A stretch of 64,000 nucleotides of DNA, taken from positions 3,447-67,446 of the forward strand of contig JAFLBR010000010.1 of NCBI GenBank assembly GCA_017303795.1. The letters run 5' to 3'. The DNA is from Cytophagales bacterium. Lineage in GTDB: Bacteria; Bacteroidota; Bacteroidia; Cytophagales; Cyclobacteriaceae. Position numbers and translations under genes: made by a program. The notes beneath the pieces are model-generated. The model worked only from the letters and a program-made list of their open reading frames with translations. It ran no database searches and was not told where the DNA came from. Below, in pieces: positions 39,574 through 49,119 of the stretch. The number at the start of each line of letters is the position of its first letter. Within the stretch, counting starts at the first letter, position 1.

Positions 39574-42500
39574 TTAAGCTGTTTCTGAATATAAGTTTTC
39601 GTTTATCTTTTGAAGAACATCTTCTAATTGTAGTTCAAATATCTTGTTCAATCTGGTGAACCCTCCCTCTTCGTTAAATGGCGGTCTGTCTAAATCCTCT
39701 TTTTGCAAAATCGTTTCATGAATCAACTGCGCCTGGAAACGGTCGAGCCATTTTTCTTGTACTTTATTCCATGGGCGTGAGCTACGAATTTTATTCATTG
39801 CATTTTTAATCCTTGTTTCATGATCCACCAAACTACTACCGAGCGAAAGGGTGCGGATAAAAGAAATGATATCGGCAGCAATGTCTTGGTTCCTGACAGC
39901 CTTCCACGCATGGCGCAGGTTAAGGTCTGTATAGCCCGCGGCATCAAGCGAAAGGTAAAGTTCCTTTAATGATTTTCTGTCCAGTTCTGTAGGCTTGGTG
40001 CAAATCAAATTGATGGCCGAGATCTTATTGGCGTTTTCCTGAATAAATTTTCTGAAATTCTCAATGTAATCCTCTGGCTTTTTAGCAGACCCATAGCCAC
40101 GCTCAGATTCAAGTGCTTTATCCTCATGTTCAGATACTAATTGATAAGCTGGCGCTGGTTTGAACTCGTCTAAAAATTTCCAAAGGTCATCATGTTTTAT
40201 AATCTCGCGAATGGCTTCATTCACGGGCAGGTCTTTCAGCATATTGATATAGCTTTCTATATCCTTGCCACCGGCAGAGAACTTAAATCGCTCTTCGGCT
40301 ATGTTTGTGAGTTTCCTTTTCTTCCGTTGCAGTTTGGCAATGATCTGCTCAATCTGCTGCTTCAGTCTCTCTTCACTTTTAATTTGCCTAATCTCCCCCA
40401 CTAACTCGCCAAATGAAATGGTTGGATTGGGAACCACGGGTTTCATGTTGGTGAAATCTTCCAGGGCCTCGTAGATACGTACGGCATCAAAAATTTTAAA
40501 AGCCTCTTTATTGATTTCTTCGCAAAGACGCGTTGCGCGGCCCATCATTTGTTCATACAAAATTCTGGATTTTACTCTACGTAGAAATACAATGTTACAG
40601 ATAGCAGGTACATCGATGCCCGTGGTGAGCAGATCAACTGTAACAGCAATATTTGGAAACTTTTCATTTTTGAAAAGCTTGATCAGCTCAAGCGGATCGT
40701 AGGACTTGCCTGTAATCTTGGCAATTGCGTTGTCACCCGGCTCAATACCGATTTTACGAAACTCTTCTTTAAGTATCTGTACAATCAAATCAGCATGGTT
40801 ATCAGAAGCAACAAAGACCAATGTTTTTTCATCACCTTCGGGATCAAGATACTGCACGAGTTGTTTTGCCACTTCACGGTTGAAGGGTTCGGTGATCACT
40901 AACTTATTGAACTGATCTATTTCAATTCTCAATTCGTCTTCCAATGCATCCAACTCTTTAATAGAATTGGTTTCTTTATCATACACCTTTGGTCTTTCGC
41001 CCTTCTCCCACACAATTCCTTCTTCGCTCAGTTTGGTTTTGATGAGGTAAGGTGGTTCATGGTCTATGAGGAAACCATCAATCACAGCCTCGCGGTAGGA
41101 ATAGTTATAAACAGGTCTTCCAAAAATTTCAGTTGTCTGTAGGGCGGGTGTAGCGGTAAGTCCAATGGCAAACGCATCAAAGTAATCGAGCACCATGCGG
41201 TACTTGCTTACATAATCTTGCTGGTTCTTAAACTCCAAATCTTCTTCACCCATTTCTCGATCCATCAGGTAGCCCCGGTGAGCTTCATCAATGATAATGC
41301 AATCGTAGGTGTCAATGGTAGGAATTTCTCCAGGTTCATTGGCATCTTTATAAAACAGTCGCTTCACCAAACTCTGCACCGTAGCGAAGTGAAGCCTGGT
41401 ATCTACATCAGGAATAGCCTTTTTTAATTCTTCTACCTGATAGATTCCTGCAAACGTATTGAGATCTTCTACCTTATTATCTTTGAAAGCATTTATAGCT
41501 TGAATACCCAAGGCCGTGCGATCTACTAAAAACAAAATGCGCTTGAATCGATTCGATTTTATAAGGCGATAACACAAACCCATGATGGTGCGTGTTTTGC
41601 CCGTGCCGGTAGCCATAGCCAGCAAAGCACGTTTTCTGCTTTTATCGGCCACTGCTTCTTCCACTTTTTCAATGGCAGTAATCTGGTAGTCGCGCAAACC
41701 TAGGCCACTTGAACTTTGTAAAAAATCTTTACGATCGTTGGCTAGTTTTTTATTGGCACTGTCTACATCGCGTTCAAGAATCTCTTGTAACCCTTTCGGT
41801 GAATACCATGCCTGCAATGAACGAGCTGTATTTTCATTATTGCGTACATCCAAAAACCAGATACCCGATTTAGTTTTTATTTGCTCAAGATAAGGACGCC
41901 CATTCGTTGAGAAAAGAAATGGCACCTTGTAGTTTTGCCATTCACCTAAGAGTTGAGCATCATTTTCAGTCGCTGCTAACCCCGCATAAATCTTTGACTG
42001 TCTGAGGTCGGTGGAAATATCCTGTCCCCATTTCTTTGCCTCTACAATACCGTATAATTCAGTGCCGATAAACAAGGCATAGTCAGCCCATTTCTCGCCT
42101 ACTTTCCATTCCGCAATAGCAAGATTCTTTCCCCGCTTTGGTAGTGTTCGTTTAATTTTGAAGTTGAGCTCATTGGTATTAGCTTCCCAACCTGCCAAGC
42201 GTAACTGAGCATCTACTAATTCGCGCGTTTCAGCTTCTGTTAAATCAATATTGCGCGCTGCTTCTTCTGAACGTTGTTGAATTTCTTTTGCTTGTGTTGG
42301 GCTAAGTACTGTTGGCTCTTTTTCAATGAGAAGAGCATTGAATTTTTCCTCAAGTTCTTTGTAATTCTTTTCTAATTCGTGTAGAGCGTGCCTTGAATCC
42401 AGATTGGGCGGCAGGCTGAACTTAAGCTCTGTTATGTTTTTGTTTTCTATGGAATACGTTTGATAAAACCACTTAGTCACCTTGAAGGCAGACATAAGCA

Positions 42501-42690
42501 TGGTCTTCGCATCGTCTAATGAGCCTTTAGATTCGTGTGCGGCCAGATTTCCTTTTTGCTTTATTCCATGTATCAGGCTGGCGATGTTGGGCAGAAATAT
42601 TTTCTCGTCTTCCAGTATTCGTATTCTATTATGGAGTGTGTTTTCTCGAGGCTTTTCAAGGCTATGTTCTTCAAAAAGGTAGTCGACCAT
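39574..42690 (-). CDS. hsdR: Type I restriction system endonuclease/translocase HsdR (N-terminus lost by frameshift)
   Basis: 1,038 aa from an internal ATG at 42690. Nuclease motif D203...E217-A-K219 (WADYALF, then GIVEAKKW), Walker A MATGTGKT, DEAH box IIDEAHRG, helicase motif VI QMMGRATR, and a C-terminal EcoEI-type domain. It pumps and cuts DNA lacking HsdM marks. The N-terminal DUF4145-like region is cut: upstream residues in this frame continue as CAAEYHLYSDPSIALLK but meet a TGA at 42793-42795. A second frame holds a fitting start, MTNSNFLFLEKEF, at 42821. One missing base near 42764 would join them. The visible protein could still work if the first ~43 residues are not needed. Confidence 0.9.
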   Translation of the reverse strand: MVDYLFEEHSLEKPRENTLHNRIRILEDEKIFLPNIASLIHGIKQKGNLAAHESKGSLDDAKTMLMSAFKVTKWFYQTYSIENKNITELKFSLPPNLDSRHALHELEKNYKELEEKFNALLIEKEPTVLSPTQAKEIQQRSEEAARNIDLTEAETRELVDAQLRLAGWEANTNELNFKIKRTLPKRGKNLAIAEWKVGEKWADYALFIGTELYGIVEAKKWGQDISTDLRQSKIYAGLAATENDAQLLGEWQNYKVPFLFSTNGRPYLEQIKTKSGIWFLDVRNNENTARSLQAWYSPKGLQEILERDVDSANKKLANDRKDFLQSSSGLGLRDYQITAIEKVEEAVADKSRKRALLAMATGTGKTRTIMGLCYRLIKSNRFKRILFLVDRTALGIQAINAFKDNKVEDLNTFAGIYQVEELKKAIPDVDTRLHFATVQSLVKRLFYKDANEPGEIPTIDTYDCIIIDEAHRGYLMDREMGEEDLEFKNQQDYVSKYRMVLDYFDAFAIGLTATPALQTTEIFGRPVYNYSYREAVIDGFLIDHEPPYLIKTKLSEEGIVWEKGERPKVYDKETNSIKELDALEDELRIEIDQFNKLVITEPFNREVAKQLVQYLDPEGDEKTLVFVASDNHADLIVQILKEEFRKIGIEPGDNAIAKITGKSYDPLELIKLFKNEKFPNIAVTVDLLTTGIDVPAICNIVFLRRVKSRILYEQMMGRATRLCEEINKEAFKIFDAVRIYEALEDFTNMKPVVPNPTISFGELVGEIRQIKSEERLKQQIEQIIAKLQRKKRKLTNIAEERFKFSAGGKDIESYINMLKDLPVNEAIREIIKHDDLWKFLDEFKPAPAYQLVSEHEDKALESERGYGSAKKPEDYIENFRKFIQENANKISAINLICTKPTELDRKSLKELYLSLDAAGYTDLNLRHAWKAVRNQDIAADIISFIRTLSLGSSLVDHETRIKNAMNKIRSSRPWNKVQEKWLDRFQAQLIHETILQKEDLDRPPFNEEGGFTRLNKIFELQLEDVLQKINENLYSETA

Positions 42691-42821
42691 CTTTTCTTCA
42701 AGAACACGGAGCTTCAGGAGGGCAATCGAAGGATCGCTATAGAGATGGTACTCAGCAGCACATCCAATGTAAACAGAATAGAAAATTCCTTCTCAAGGAA
42801 GAGGAAGTTAGAATTCGTCAT
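42691..42821 (-). pseudogene. Frameshifted 5' end of hsdR
   Basis: On the minus strand, an ATG at 42821 starts MTNSNFLFLEKEFSILFTL in one frame. Then, in the frame of the main hsdR gene, GCAAEYHLYSDPSIALLK follows through to the ATG at 42690. Adding one G at the GG pair at 42764-42765 rejoins them into a normal HsdR start. Whether this is a real mutation, a phase-variable site or a sequencing error cannot be told from one sequence. Confidence 0.7.
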
Positions 42822-43321
42822 TTATAACTTTTAAGACTATTGCCCAGCTAGGCAACTTAAAATTAATTCAAATCCTTCAATTACCCTGATTTTTCAGCCG
42901 GGGTTTTTCCCCGTATTTAATACGTGGTTTTCCCCGTATGAGGCAGGTGGTGTTTCAGTGGCATGAATATTTAGAAGGTGAAGGATGCCAGTGTGAAAAA
43001 ATAAATCCGGCTGAGCATGCAAATAAGGGGATCCTTCGCCCCCACGTGCAAGGCCAGCCCGGCTCAGGATTGGTTGTAATTCTGAGTGGCAAGTACTGCG
43101 GATTATATAACTAAGTGAAGGTTGAACAAGTATTGATGAACGTGTTAATAGCCAATACCCGAACGAAGAATCTCCTGATTTGAAAACGGATTACAGGGTT
43201 CACTTTCACAAAACCTCTGTGGTTCTCCGCGCACTTTGCGGTTTCACCCAACTCAATACCCTTCTTAGGTTAAGACCACTCAATTGGGTGAATAATGTAA
43301 TTCCCTACGCTATTGAGTTCG
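42822..43321. repeat. 500-bp intergenic stretch with inverted/direct repeats and family A and B repeat copies
   Basis: No supported gene. 42904-42940 has TTTTCCCCGTAT twice (42905-42916 and 42928-42939) around a palindrome CGTATTTAATACG (42912-42924). Family B copy 3 is 43027-43074. It is followed 3 bp later by family A copy 3 (43078-43187), which aligns over its length with 28901-29010. Confidence 0.8.
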
Positions 43322-44011
43322 TTAAATCCCATTGACGATGGCTTTCATTTTTTCCAAAATAATTTCAAAACGCTCATCGGCTGATTCATAAAACAGATGG
43401 CCCGGAATCACCGATCGTATTTCATCCTGCATCATTCGAACCACACACGCTTTTAAATAACCAGCTACCTCGCCACCGGTTTGTTGTATTTCATCAACCA
43501 GTGTGTTTGTATAATTGAATATATAGACAATATCTTCAAAATCATGACTGCCATATAAATCCTTCATTCCCCGATCGAAAAAGGCTTCCATTTTGGAAGC
43601 CAGGAAAAAGGGAAGCGGCATAAGCTTAATCGTAACGTCATCCAGTTCGAGTGAATACGCTTTTTCGAACCCTGGCATAAACCATCGGTTGCTGGGTGCC
43701 CAACCAACCGCCTGCGTTGACATTACATCAATTAATAAATCATCAAACCGGAACCGACATATCACATGGTCTTCATGGGTTTGACTAAATCCTTTTTGCA
43801 AAAGTTTCTGGCGAATTTCCTCCAGTTTACCGGCTGTGGTAATTTGAAAAGTCAAATCCAGATCTTTCGTTGGCCGAATATCTTCTGCAGCCGGATCATC
43901 AATATACATGCTCACCATAGCACCGCCCACAAATACCACTTCGCTATTTAGCTCCCCTAATGCTTTAGCTACTTTAATGGTGGCCTTGCGATTGATTATC
44001 TGGTTCTTCAC
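43322..44011 (-). CDS. AbiEii-like nucleotidyltransferase (putative toxin)
   Basis: 229 aa. Nucleotidyltransferase core: GG at residues 29-30 followed by the helix AMVSMY, then DLDL with D50 and D52, with a further Asp in LLIDVMSTQAVG (third carboxylate). AbiEii-type toxins add nucleotides to tRNA acceptor ends. It overlaps the HTH gene by 4 bp, so the pair is translationally coupled. It may equally be a minimal nucleotidyltransferase of a different toxin family. The main domain is clear; the toxin role is inferred from the partner gene. Confidence 0.75.
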   Translation of the reverse strand: MKNQIINRKATIKVAKALGELNSEVVFVGGAMVSMYIDDPAAEDIRPTKDLDLTFQITTAGKLEEIRQKLLQKGFSQTHEDHVICRFRFDDLLIDVMSTQAVGWAPSNRWFMPGFEKAYSLELDDVTIKLMPLPFFLASKMEAFFDRGMKDLYGSHDFEDIVYIFNYTNTLVDEIQQTGGEVAGYLKACVVRMMQDEIRSVIPGHLFYESADERFEIILEKMKAIVNGI

Positions 44012-44529
44012 AATAGTTTCTTTTTGAGGAGATCCATAGCCAGGTTTCTCTCTCTTGCCTTGCCCACTCGCAGCGCATCCACTAAAGCAAGCATTTCATA
44101 CAACGCATTATCCTGTTCTATGATAGGAAGAACAGAACTATACAAGGGCTGAATAGCATGGCCCCTTACATTGCCTTTAGCATAAGGCCAAACATATTTC
44201 TCATCACTTTGTATCAAATCATTAAGCGGAGGTGCACTATGTGCAGTGGGTATGCCCCTCACCATATTACCGGGTTGCTGCGGAAATAGTAAGGCAATGC
44301 CATACTGCAATAGATCTACAAAGGGTTGACGGGCTACTTTTCTGCCTTTTTCATAAAGAAGGCGAGCATAGTTAGATCGGGCCAACGACTCACTAACTTC
44401 CGACTGGCTCATCATTAATGCTTTGGCAATGGATATCTGTGTCCAGGGTTTGCCTTCTTCTACCATTAGCTTGAGGAGAACAACCACGTCCTGTGGCTTC
44501 ATGGCTGGTATGGCGCTTTTGCTTCTCAT
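44008..44529 (-). CDS. HTH protein, AbiEi-like antitoxin candidate
   Basis: 173 aa. The N-terminal winged helix-turn-helix WTQISIAKALMMSQSEVSES (residues ~34-53) is clear. The remainder is helical, with ALLFPQQPGNMVRGIPTAHS in the middle. It is first in a two-gene operon with the nucleotidyltransferase and probably binds the palindromes just upstream (44536-44547 and 44594-44619) to control its own transcription. Confidence 0.78.
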   Translation of the reverse strand: MRSKSAIPAMKPQDVVVLLKLMVEEGKPWTQISIAKALMMSQSEVSESLARSNYARLLYEKGRKVARQPFVDLLQYGIALLFPQQPGNMVRGIPTAHSAPPLNDLIQSDEKYVWPYAKGNVRGHAIQPLYSSVLPIIEQDNALYEMLALVDALRVGKARERNLAMDLLKKKLL

Positions 44530-44535
44530 TATCGT

Positions 44536-44619
44536 ATATCGCGATATGCAATAATATAATATTATATATTAATTATCAATACTTTATATAAATATATCGG
44601 AAATCGCGATATGCGATAT
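44536..44619. promoter_or_regulatory. Pair of operator-like palindromes upstream of the HTH/nucleotidyltransferase operon
   Basis: Site 1 ATATCGCGATAT at 44536-44547 is a perfect 12-bp palindrome. Site 2 has ATATCG (44594-44599) and CGATAT (44614-44619) with an ATCGCGAT core between them (44603-44610). TCGCGATATGC occurs in both. The region between is very AT-rich. Confidence 0.65.
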
Positions 44620-44657
44620 TATACTCAAAGGCTGCCCGGCTCAGGATTTAGTGTAAT

Positions 44658-46511
44658 TCAAAACCGTTCCGGCTCCAGACTCCACTTGGCGGGTGAGCGC
44701 CACAAACTTGATAACAACAACTCGCGCATGAAGATAAATTCCTTCGGCAGTCTATCGTACATCTTTTCGAAAAGTTCTACGTGTTGCAACAACTCCGCTT
44801 TCCATTCTTCGCGGTCAATATCCATAATGCTATCAAACTGTTCGTTGGTAAAATCAATACCACTCCAGTCGATATCATCGTAAGTAGGCATCCATCCTAT
44901 CGGACTTTCAACTGCGTTGGCTTCGCCTCTTATCTTCAACACAATCCATTTTAGGATGCGCATGTTATCGCCAAAGCCCGGCCAGATAAACTTACCTTCA
45001 GCATCTTTACGAAACCAGTTTACACCAAATATGCGGGGCGGTGCAGGCAAGCCGCGACCAAACTGCAACCAATGGTTAAAGTAATCGCCCATGTGGTAGC
45101 CGCAGAACGGCAACATGGCAAACGGATCGCGTCTTACCTTGCCTACTTCACCAAATGCAGCCGCAGTAGTTTCTGAACCCATAGTAGATGCGAGGTAAAC
45201 TCCATACGCCCAGTTGCTGGATTGATATACCAATGGAATGGTAGTACTTCTTCGGCCACCAAATACAAATGCACTTACCGACACACCATTCGGGTTTTCC
45301 CATTGCGGATCGATAACCGGATTGTTCGCTGCCGAAACTGTAAAGCGACTGTTAGGATGCGCAGCGGGTTTGCCCGAAGTTGGGTCCCACTTTTGTCCGC
45401 GCCAGTCGGTAAGATTTTTAGGTGGCTCTTTAGTCATGCCTTCCCACCACACATCGCCATCTTCGGTAATGGCTACGTTGGTAAAAATGGTATCGCGTGC
45501 AATGGTGGCGATTGCATTAGGATTTGTTTTTTCATTTGTGCCGGGTGCTACACCAAAATATCCGGCTTCGGGATTGATCGCGTAAAGCTTGCCATCTTTA
45601 CCGGGTTTAATCCAGGCAATGTCATCGCCCACGGTTGTTACCTTCCAGCCGTTTAATGCTTTGGGCGGAATGATCATGGCGAAGTTGGTTTTACCACACG
45701 CACTTGGAAAAGCTGCCGCTACATAATCTTTCTTACCATCGGGACTTTCCACACCTAATAATAGCATGTGCTCGGCCAGCCAGTTTTCATCGCGACCAAT
45801 AACCGATGCAATACGTAAAGCAAAACATTTTTTACCGAGTAAGGCATTACCACCATAACCCGAGCCATACGAAACAATAGCACGTTCTTCCGGATAATGC
45901 ACAATGTATTTAGTGGTGGCATTGGTTGGCCATTTGGCATCGGCCTGACCAGGCTTTAAAGGCGCGCCTACGGTATGCAAACATTTTACGTACTCATCTT
46001 CACTGCCCAATACATCAATAACCCGTTTGCCAACGCGCGTCATCAGGTGCATGTTTACCACTACATATTCCGAATCGGTAATCTCAATACCTATCTGTGA
46101 AATATCAGAACCTACCGGCCCCATGCTAAACGGAATTACATACATGGTGCGGCCTTTCATACAACCTTCCAGTAAAGGCAGTAGCGTTTGCTTCATCTGC
46201 TTCGGGTCGACCCAGTTGTTAGTTGGGCCGGCATCATCTTTACGCTTGCTACAGATGTAGGTGCGATCTTCTACCCGCGCAACATCGCTGGGATCGGAAA
46301 AGCAGGCAAAACTATTAGGTCGTTTTTTTGGATCGAGGCGAATGAATGTACCCTTATCAACCAACAGATTACACAACTCATCGTACTCGGCTTTGGAACC
46401 ATCGCACCAGCGAATGCGATCGGGCGTACATAAGGCAGCAACTTCATTTACCCACGCGGTAAGTTCGGCATGGTTTACGGTATAGGTCTTTTCTTGCGCA
46501 AGCGTTAACAT
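44658..46511 (-). CDS. pckG: Phosphoenolpyruvate carboxykinase (GTP)
   Basis: 617 aa, normal length for the GTP-dependent class. Contains the P-loop-like [14 protein letters not shown] (residues ~268-281) with the reactive Cys of this class, [16 protein letters not shown], and the [17 protein letters not shown] segment. Catalyses GTP + oxaloacetate = GDP + PEP + CO2, the first step of gluconeogenesis. Cytosolic, single gene. A trimmed family-B repeat (44630-44655) sits just past its stop. Confidence 0.97.
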   Translation of the reverse strand: MLTLAQEKTYTVNHAELTAWVNEVAALCTPDRIRWCDGSKAEYDELCNLLVDKGTFIRLDPKKRPNSFACFSDPSDVARVEDRTYICSKRKDDAGPTNNWVDPKQMKQTLLPLLEGCMKGRTMYVIPFSMGPVGSDISQIGIEITDSEYVVVNMHLMTRVGKRVIDVLGSEDEYVKCLHTVGAPLKPGQADAKWPTNATTKYIVHYPEERAIVSYGSGYGGNALLGKKCFALRIASVIGRDENWLAEHMLLLGVESPDGKKDYVAAAFPSACGKTNFAMIIPPKALNGWKVTTVGDDIAWIKPGKDGKLYAINPEAGYFGVAPGTNEKTNPNAIATIARDTIFTNVAITEDGDVWWEGMTKEPPKNLTDWRGQKWDPTSGKPAAHPNSRFTVSAANNPVIDPQWENPNGVSVSAFVFGGRRSTTIPLVYQSSNWAYGVYLASTMGSETTAAAFGEVGKVRRDPFAMLPFCGYHMGDYFNHWLQFGRGLPAPPRIFGVNWFRKDAEGKFIWPGFGDNMRILKWIVLKIRGEANAVESPIGWMPTYDDIDWSGIDFTNEQFDSIMDIDREEWKAELLQHVELFEKMYDRLPKEFIFMRELLLSSLWRSPAKWSLEPERF

Positions 46512-46805
46512 GGGAATAGGGTTTTAACGGCTCAAATGTAAGGAGCCAAAACCTCAAAAAGAAGCATTGCAAACGTTTGAAACGATGATTTTTATCATAC
46601 CTATGTGGAAATCCTCAGAAATGGAAAAAGGCCGTTACAAAAGTCGCCTGTCATCGCGGTCCCGATAGCTATCGGGATTCCGCGGTACTCAACGGGATTC
46701 CGGCACAAGCCTGCCTGCACTCGGCCGCTTCGGCAAAGGCAGGGCCGGAATGACATTCCAATTGATTTCGACTTTTGAACAGCCTCTCCAACTTTTTAAA
46801 TAGGT
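46512..46805. repeat. Intergenic stretch with a palindromic REP-like element
   Basis: 46650-46754 starts GTCATCGCGG and ends GCCGGAATGAC and holds a perfect 18-bp palindrome TCCCGATAGCTATCGGGA (46660-46677). The CCGATAGCTATCGG core is a frequent intergenic palindrome in this bacterial group. Nothing else supported. Confidence 0.7.
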
Positions 46806-49103
46806 TTAGAAATCTACACGATAGGCCAATACCGGTATAATTCCCAGTTGGTACTTGGTTGTTTCCTTTTGCAGGAAGGTATCGAAGTAAGTAAAGGCCG
46901 TGTTCTGCTGACTGGTTACGTTTTGAATGTCGATAGAAAGTGTGCGGGTGTAACCGGGTTTGTTCTTGCGCCAGCTTACGCGAAGATCGGTTCTGAAATA
47001 ATCGGGCAACCGTAAGTAGCCCAACTGCTCCTGGTAAATGGTTGTACCTACTTGCTGCGATAGCGCGAGATCAATCAACGGCTGCCGCACACCACCGAGG
47101 TAAAGCACGCGGGCATGCACACCAAACGACCGATTCTTTTTATTCCACTCCTTACCAGCAAGCAAACTGCTGGTGAACTTCGTGTTGAAGCGATTGTTCA
47201 AATACGTGGTGCCGTTGTAAAACTTTGCTTCGTAGCGCGAACCTGATAAAATGAAATACAAGTTGTTGTAAAATCGTTTCTCCAGACTTACTTCCAAACC
47301 GTAGTTGCGACCTTTGCCTGAGTTTACAAGTGTATCGTTCCAGATATAACCGTCCCATTGGTTAAGCGTAGAGCGATAAGGCGCATCGCGTACTACCGGA
47401 GCATCGGTAATTAAATGATAGAATGCATTGGTGGTTAACTTCAACTGGCCGGGCAGTTGGGTTTTCCATTCGGCTAAAGCCTGATGACTTCGCGTAAAGC
47501 CAATGCCACTACTGCCGGTTACCAGATAATTCTGCGTTTGTTGCAACTGACTGGTTGTTCCGACTGAAAGAGTAACCACATTGTTTTTACCCGATTTGGT
47601 TACACTTACTTTAGGTTCCCACGAATCGGTATTGTTAAAACCAAAGCGTACGTATTGCAATCCTGCATTTACCTGCCAAGTGCCTATGTATTTGTTCCAC
47701 GATGCATACGGTTGTAACAATAAACCATTTACTTGTCCTTGGATGTAAGGGGTGAAAGTATCAAGGTATGATTGTGTTACCGTTTCCGATTCCAATTGTT
47801 GCTGATAGTGATTTAACCGAACACCGGTTTCTAAATCTCCATACGCACCTAACTTACGGTTAGCTTTTATAAAAGTCGATAAGATTGCATTGTCGGCATC
47901 GTAATGTTCGCGATAAACATGCGGAGTATTTGGATCCTGTAACGGCATACTTTGTGAATTCCGTTCCTGAAGTTGAGCGGAATACGAAAGACCTGCAACA
48001 AAATTCCACGTGCCGGGTTTAAACTGATTGACCAAACCCACACCATATGTTAATCCCTCAAAAGTTATATCATAGCGATCTTTCTCTTCTGCCCATTCTT
48101 CTTCGGGCTTAGCCTTAAAAACATTTTTACTGCTACCCATAAAACCAAATACAGAAAGCTCGCCACCATTTTTATGCGGAACGTTTACTTTAAAAGTTAA
48201 ATCCTGAAAGTTGATTGCTTCATCGCCAAAATCAACACCCATGCTGCTCAGTAAGCCAATAGTTGAGTACCGATAGTTAACCAGAAACGAACTTCCTTTT
48301 TCTTTATTCAATGGACCTTCAGCAGCCAGATCTAATCCGATAAGCGAAGCCTGCGCAGTGTATTGCATTTTATCGGTAGCACCGGCACGGAGTTTCATAT
48401 CCATAATTCCGGCAAGACCGTTGCTATAACCTGTTGGCAAATAACCCGAGCGGAAATCGGTGCGATCCAACACCTGCGAACTTAAAATACTGACTCCACC
48501 ACCGTTGGCCGTTGGCTTATCTCCCATCGTTCCGGCATTAGCCAGGTGATTTGGATTAACAACATCCAACCCTTCAATACGCCACAGCACATAATTGGGT
48601 GAATATCCTTTTACGATGATCGAGTTAGCCTGATCGTTGGCAGCCACCACACCGGGGTAAGAAGTAAGCATGCGCACCGGATCGAAAAAATTTGCGGGCA
48701 CCCGCAATGTTTTCTCTATAGATACTGAAGTTAAGCCGGTACCATTTATTGGCTCCGGACTCACTACAATTTCTTCCAGTTCGGTGGGTACTTCCTGTAA
48801 TGTTACCGATAGCGTGGTTGTCTTACCAGCAATTACCAACAACTCGCTTTCGCGGGATTGATAACCCGTAAAACTTACTACAAGTTTATAACGGCCCGGT
48901 GCAAGTTGAAGAGAGAATTTACCGCCATCATCGGCAGCTACTCCGGCAACAGGCGTTTCTGAATTTTGATAAGCCGCAATGCTTGAACCAACCAATGCTT
49001 CGCCTGAAACACTTTTTATTCTTCCGGTAACATTACCCGTAATTTCCTGCGCGTGGGAAAACACAGCGAACCCCAACCCCACCAACAAAATAAAAACCCG
49101 CAC
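46806..49103 (-). CDS. TonB-dependent outer-membrane receptor with CarboxypepD_reg-like domain
   Basis: 765 aa, on the short side. Signal peptide to ~residue 18 (FSHAQ), then a carboxypeptidase-regulatory-like domain (GRIKSVSGEALVGSSIAAYQ and GRYKLVVSFTGYQ), a plug domain (~115-225, for example RMLTSYPGVVAANDQANSII) and a barrel to the C-terminus. Takes up a bulky ligand with TonB energy. No SusD partner is adjacent. It begins 16 bp after a sugar isomerase-like gene stop, suggesting a carbohydrate ligand. Confidence 0.92.
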   Translation of the reverse strand: MRVFILLVGLGFAVFSHAQEITGNVTGRIKSVSGEALVGSSIAAYQNSETPVAGVAADDGGKFSLQLAPGRYKLVVSFTGYQSRESELLVIAGKTTTLSVTLQEVPTELEEIVVSPEPINGTGLTSVSIEKTLRVPANFFDPVRMLTSYPGVVAANDQANSIIVKGYSPNYVLWRIEGLDVVNPNHLANAGTMGDKPTANGGGVSILSSQVLDRTDFRSGYLPTGYSNGLAGIMDMKLRAGATDKMQYTAQASLIGLDLAAEGPLNKEKGSSFLVNYRYSTIGLLSSMGVDFGDEAINFQDLTFKVNVPHKNGGELSVFGFMGSSKNVFKAKPEEEWAEEKDRYDITFEGLTYGVGLVNQFKPGTWNFVAGLSYSAQLQERNSQSMPLQDPNTPHVYREHYDADNAILSTFIKANRKLGAYGDLETGVRLNHYQQQLESETVTQSYLDTFTPYIQGQVNGLLLQPYASWNKYIGTWQVNAGLQYVRFGFNNTDSWEPKVSVTKSGKNNVVTLSVGTTSQLQQTQNYLVTGSSGIGFTRSHQALAEWKTQLPGQLKLTTNAFYHLITDAPVVRDAPYRSTLNQWDGYIWNDTLVNSGKGRNYGLEVSLEKRFYNNLYFILSGSRYEAKFYNGTTYLNNRFNTKFTSSLLAGKEWNKKNRSFGVHARVLYLGGVRQPLIDLALSQQVGTTIYQEQLGYLRLPDYFRTDLRVSWRKNKPGYTRTLSIDIQNVTSQQNTAFTYFDTFLQKETTKYQLGIIPVLAYRVDF

Positions 49104-49119
49104 TGCTTTAGTTCTTTAC

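Noticed and set aside
42535-42834. Two plus-strand open frames opposite the start of hsdR
   Set aside because: They lie antisense to the HsdR N-terminus, which reads sensibly in two minus-strand frames.
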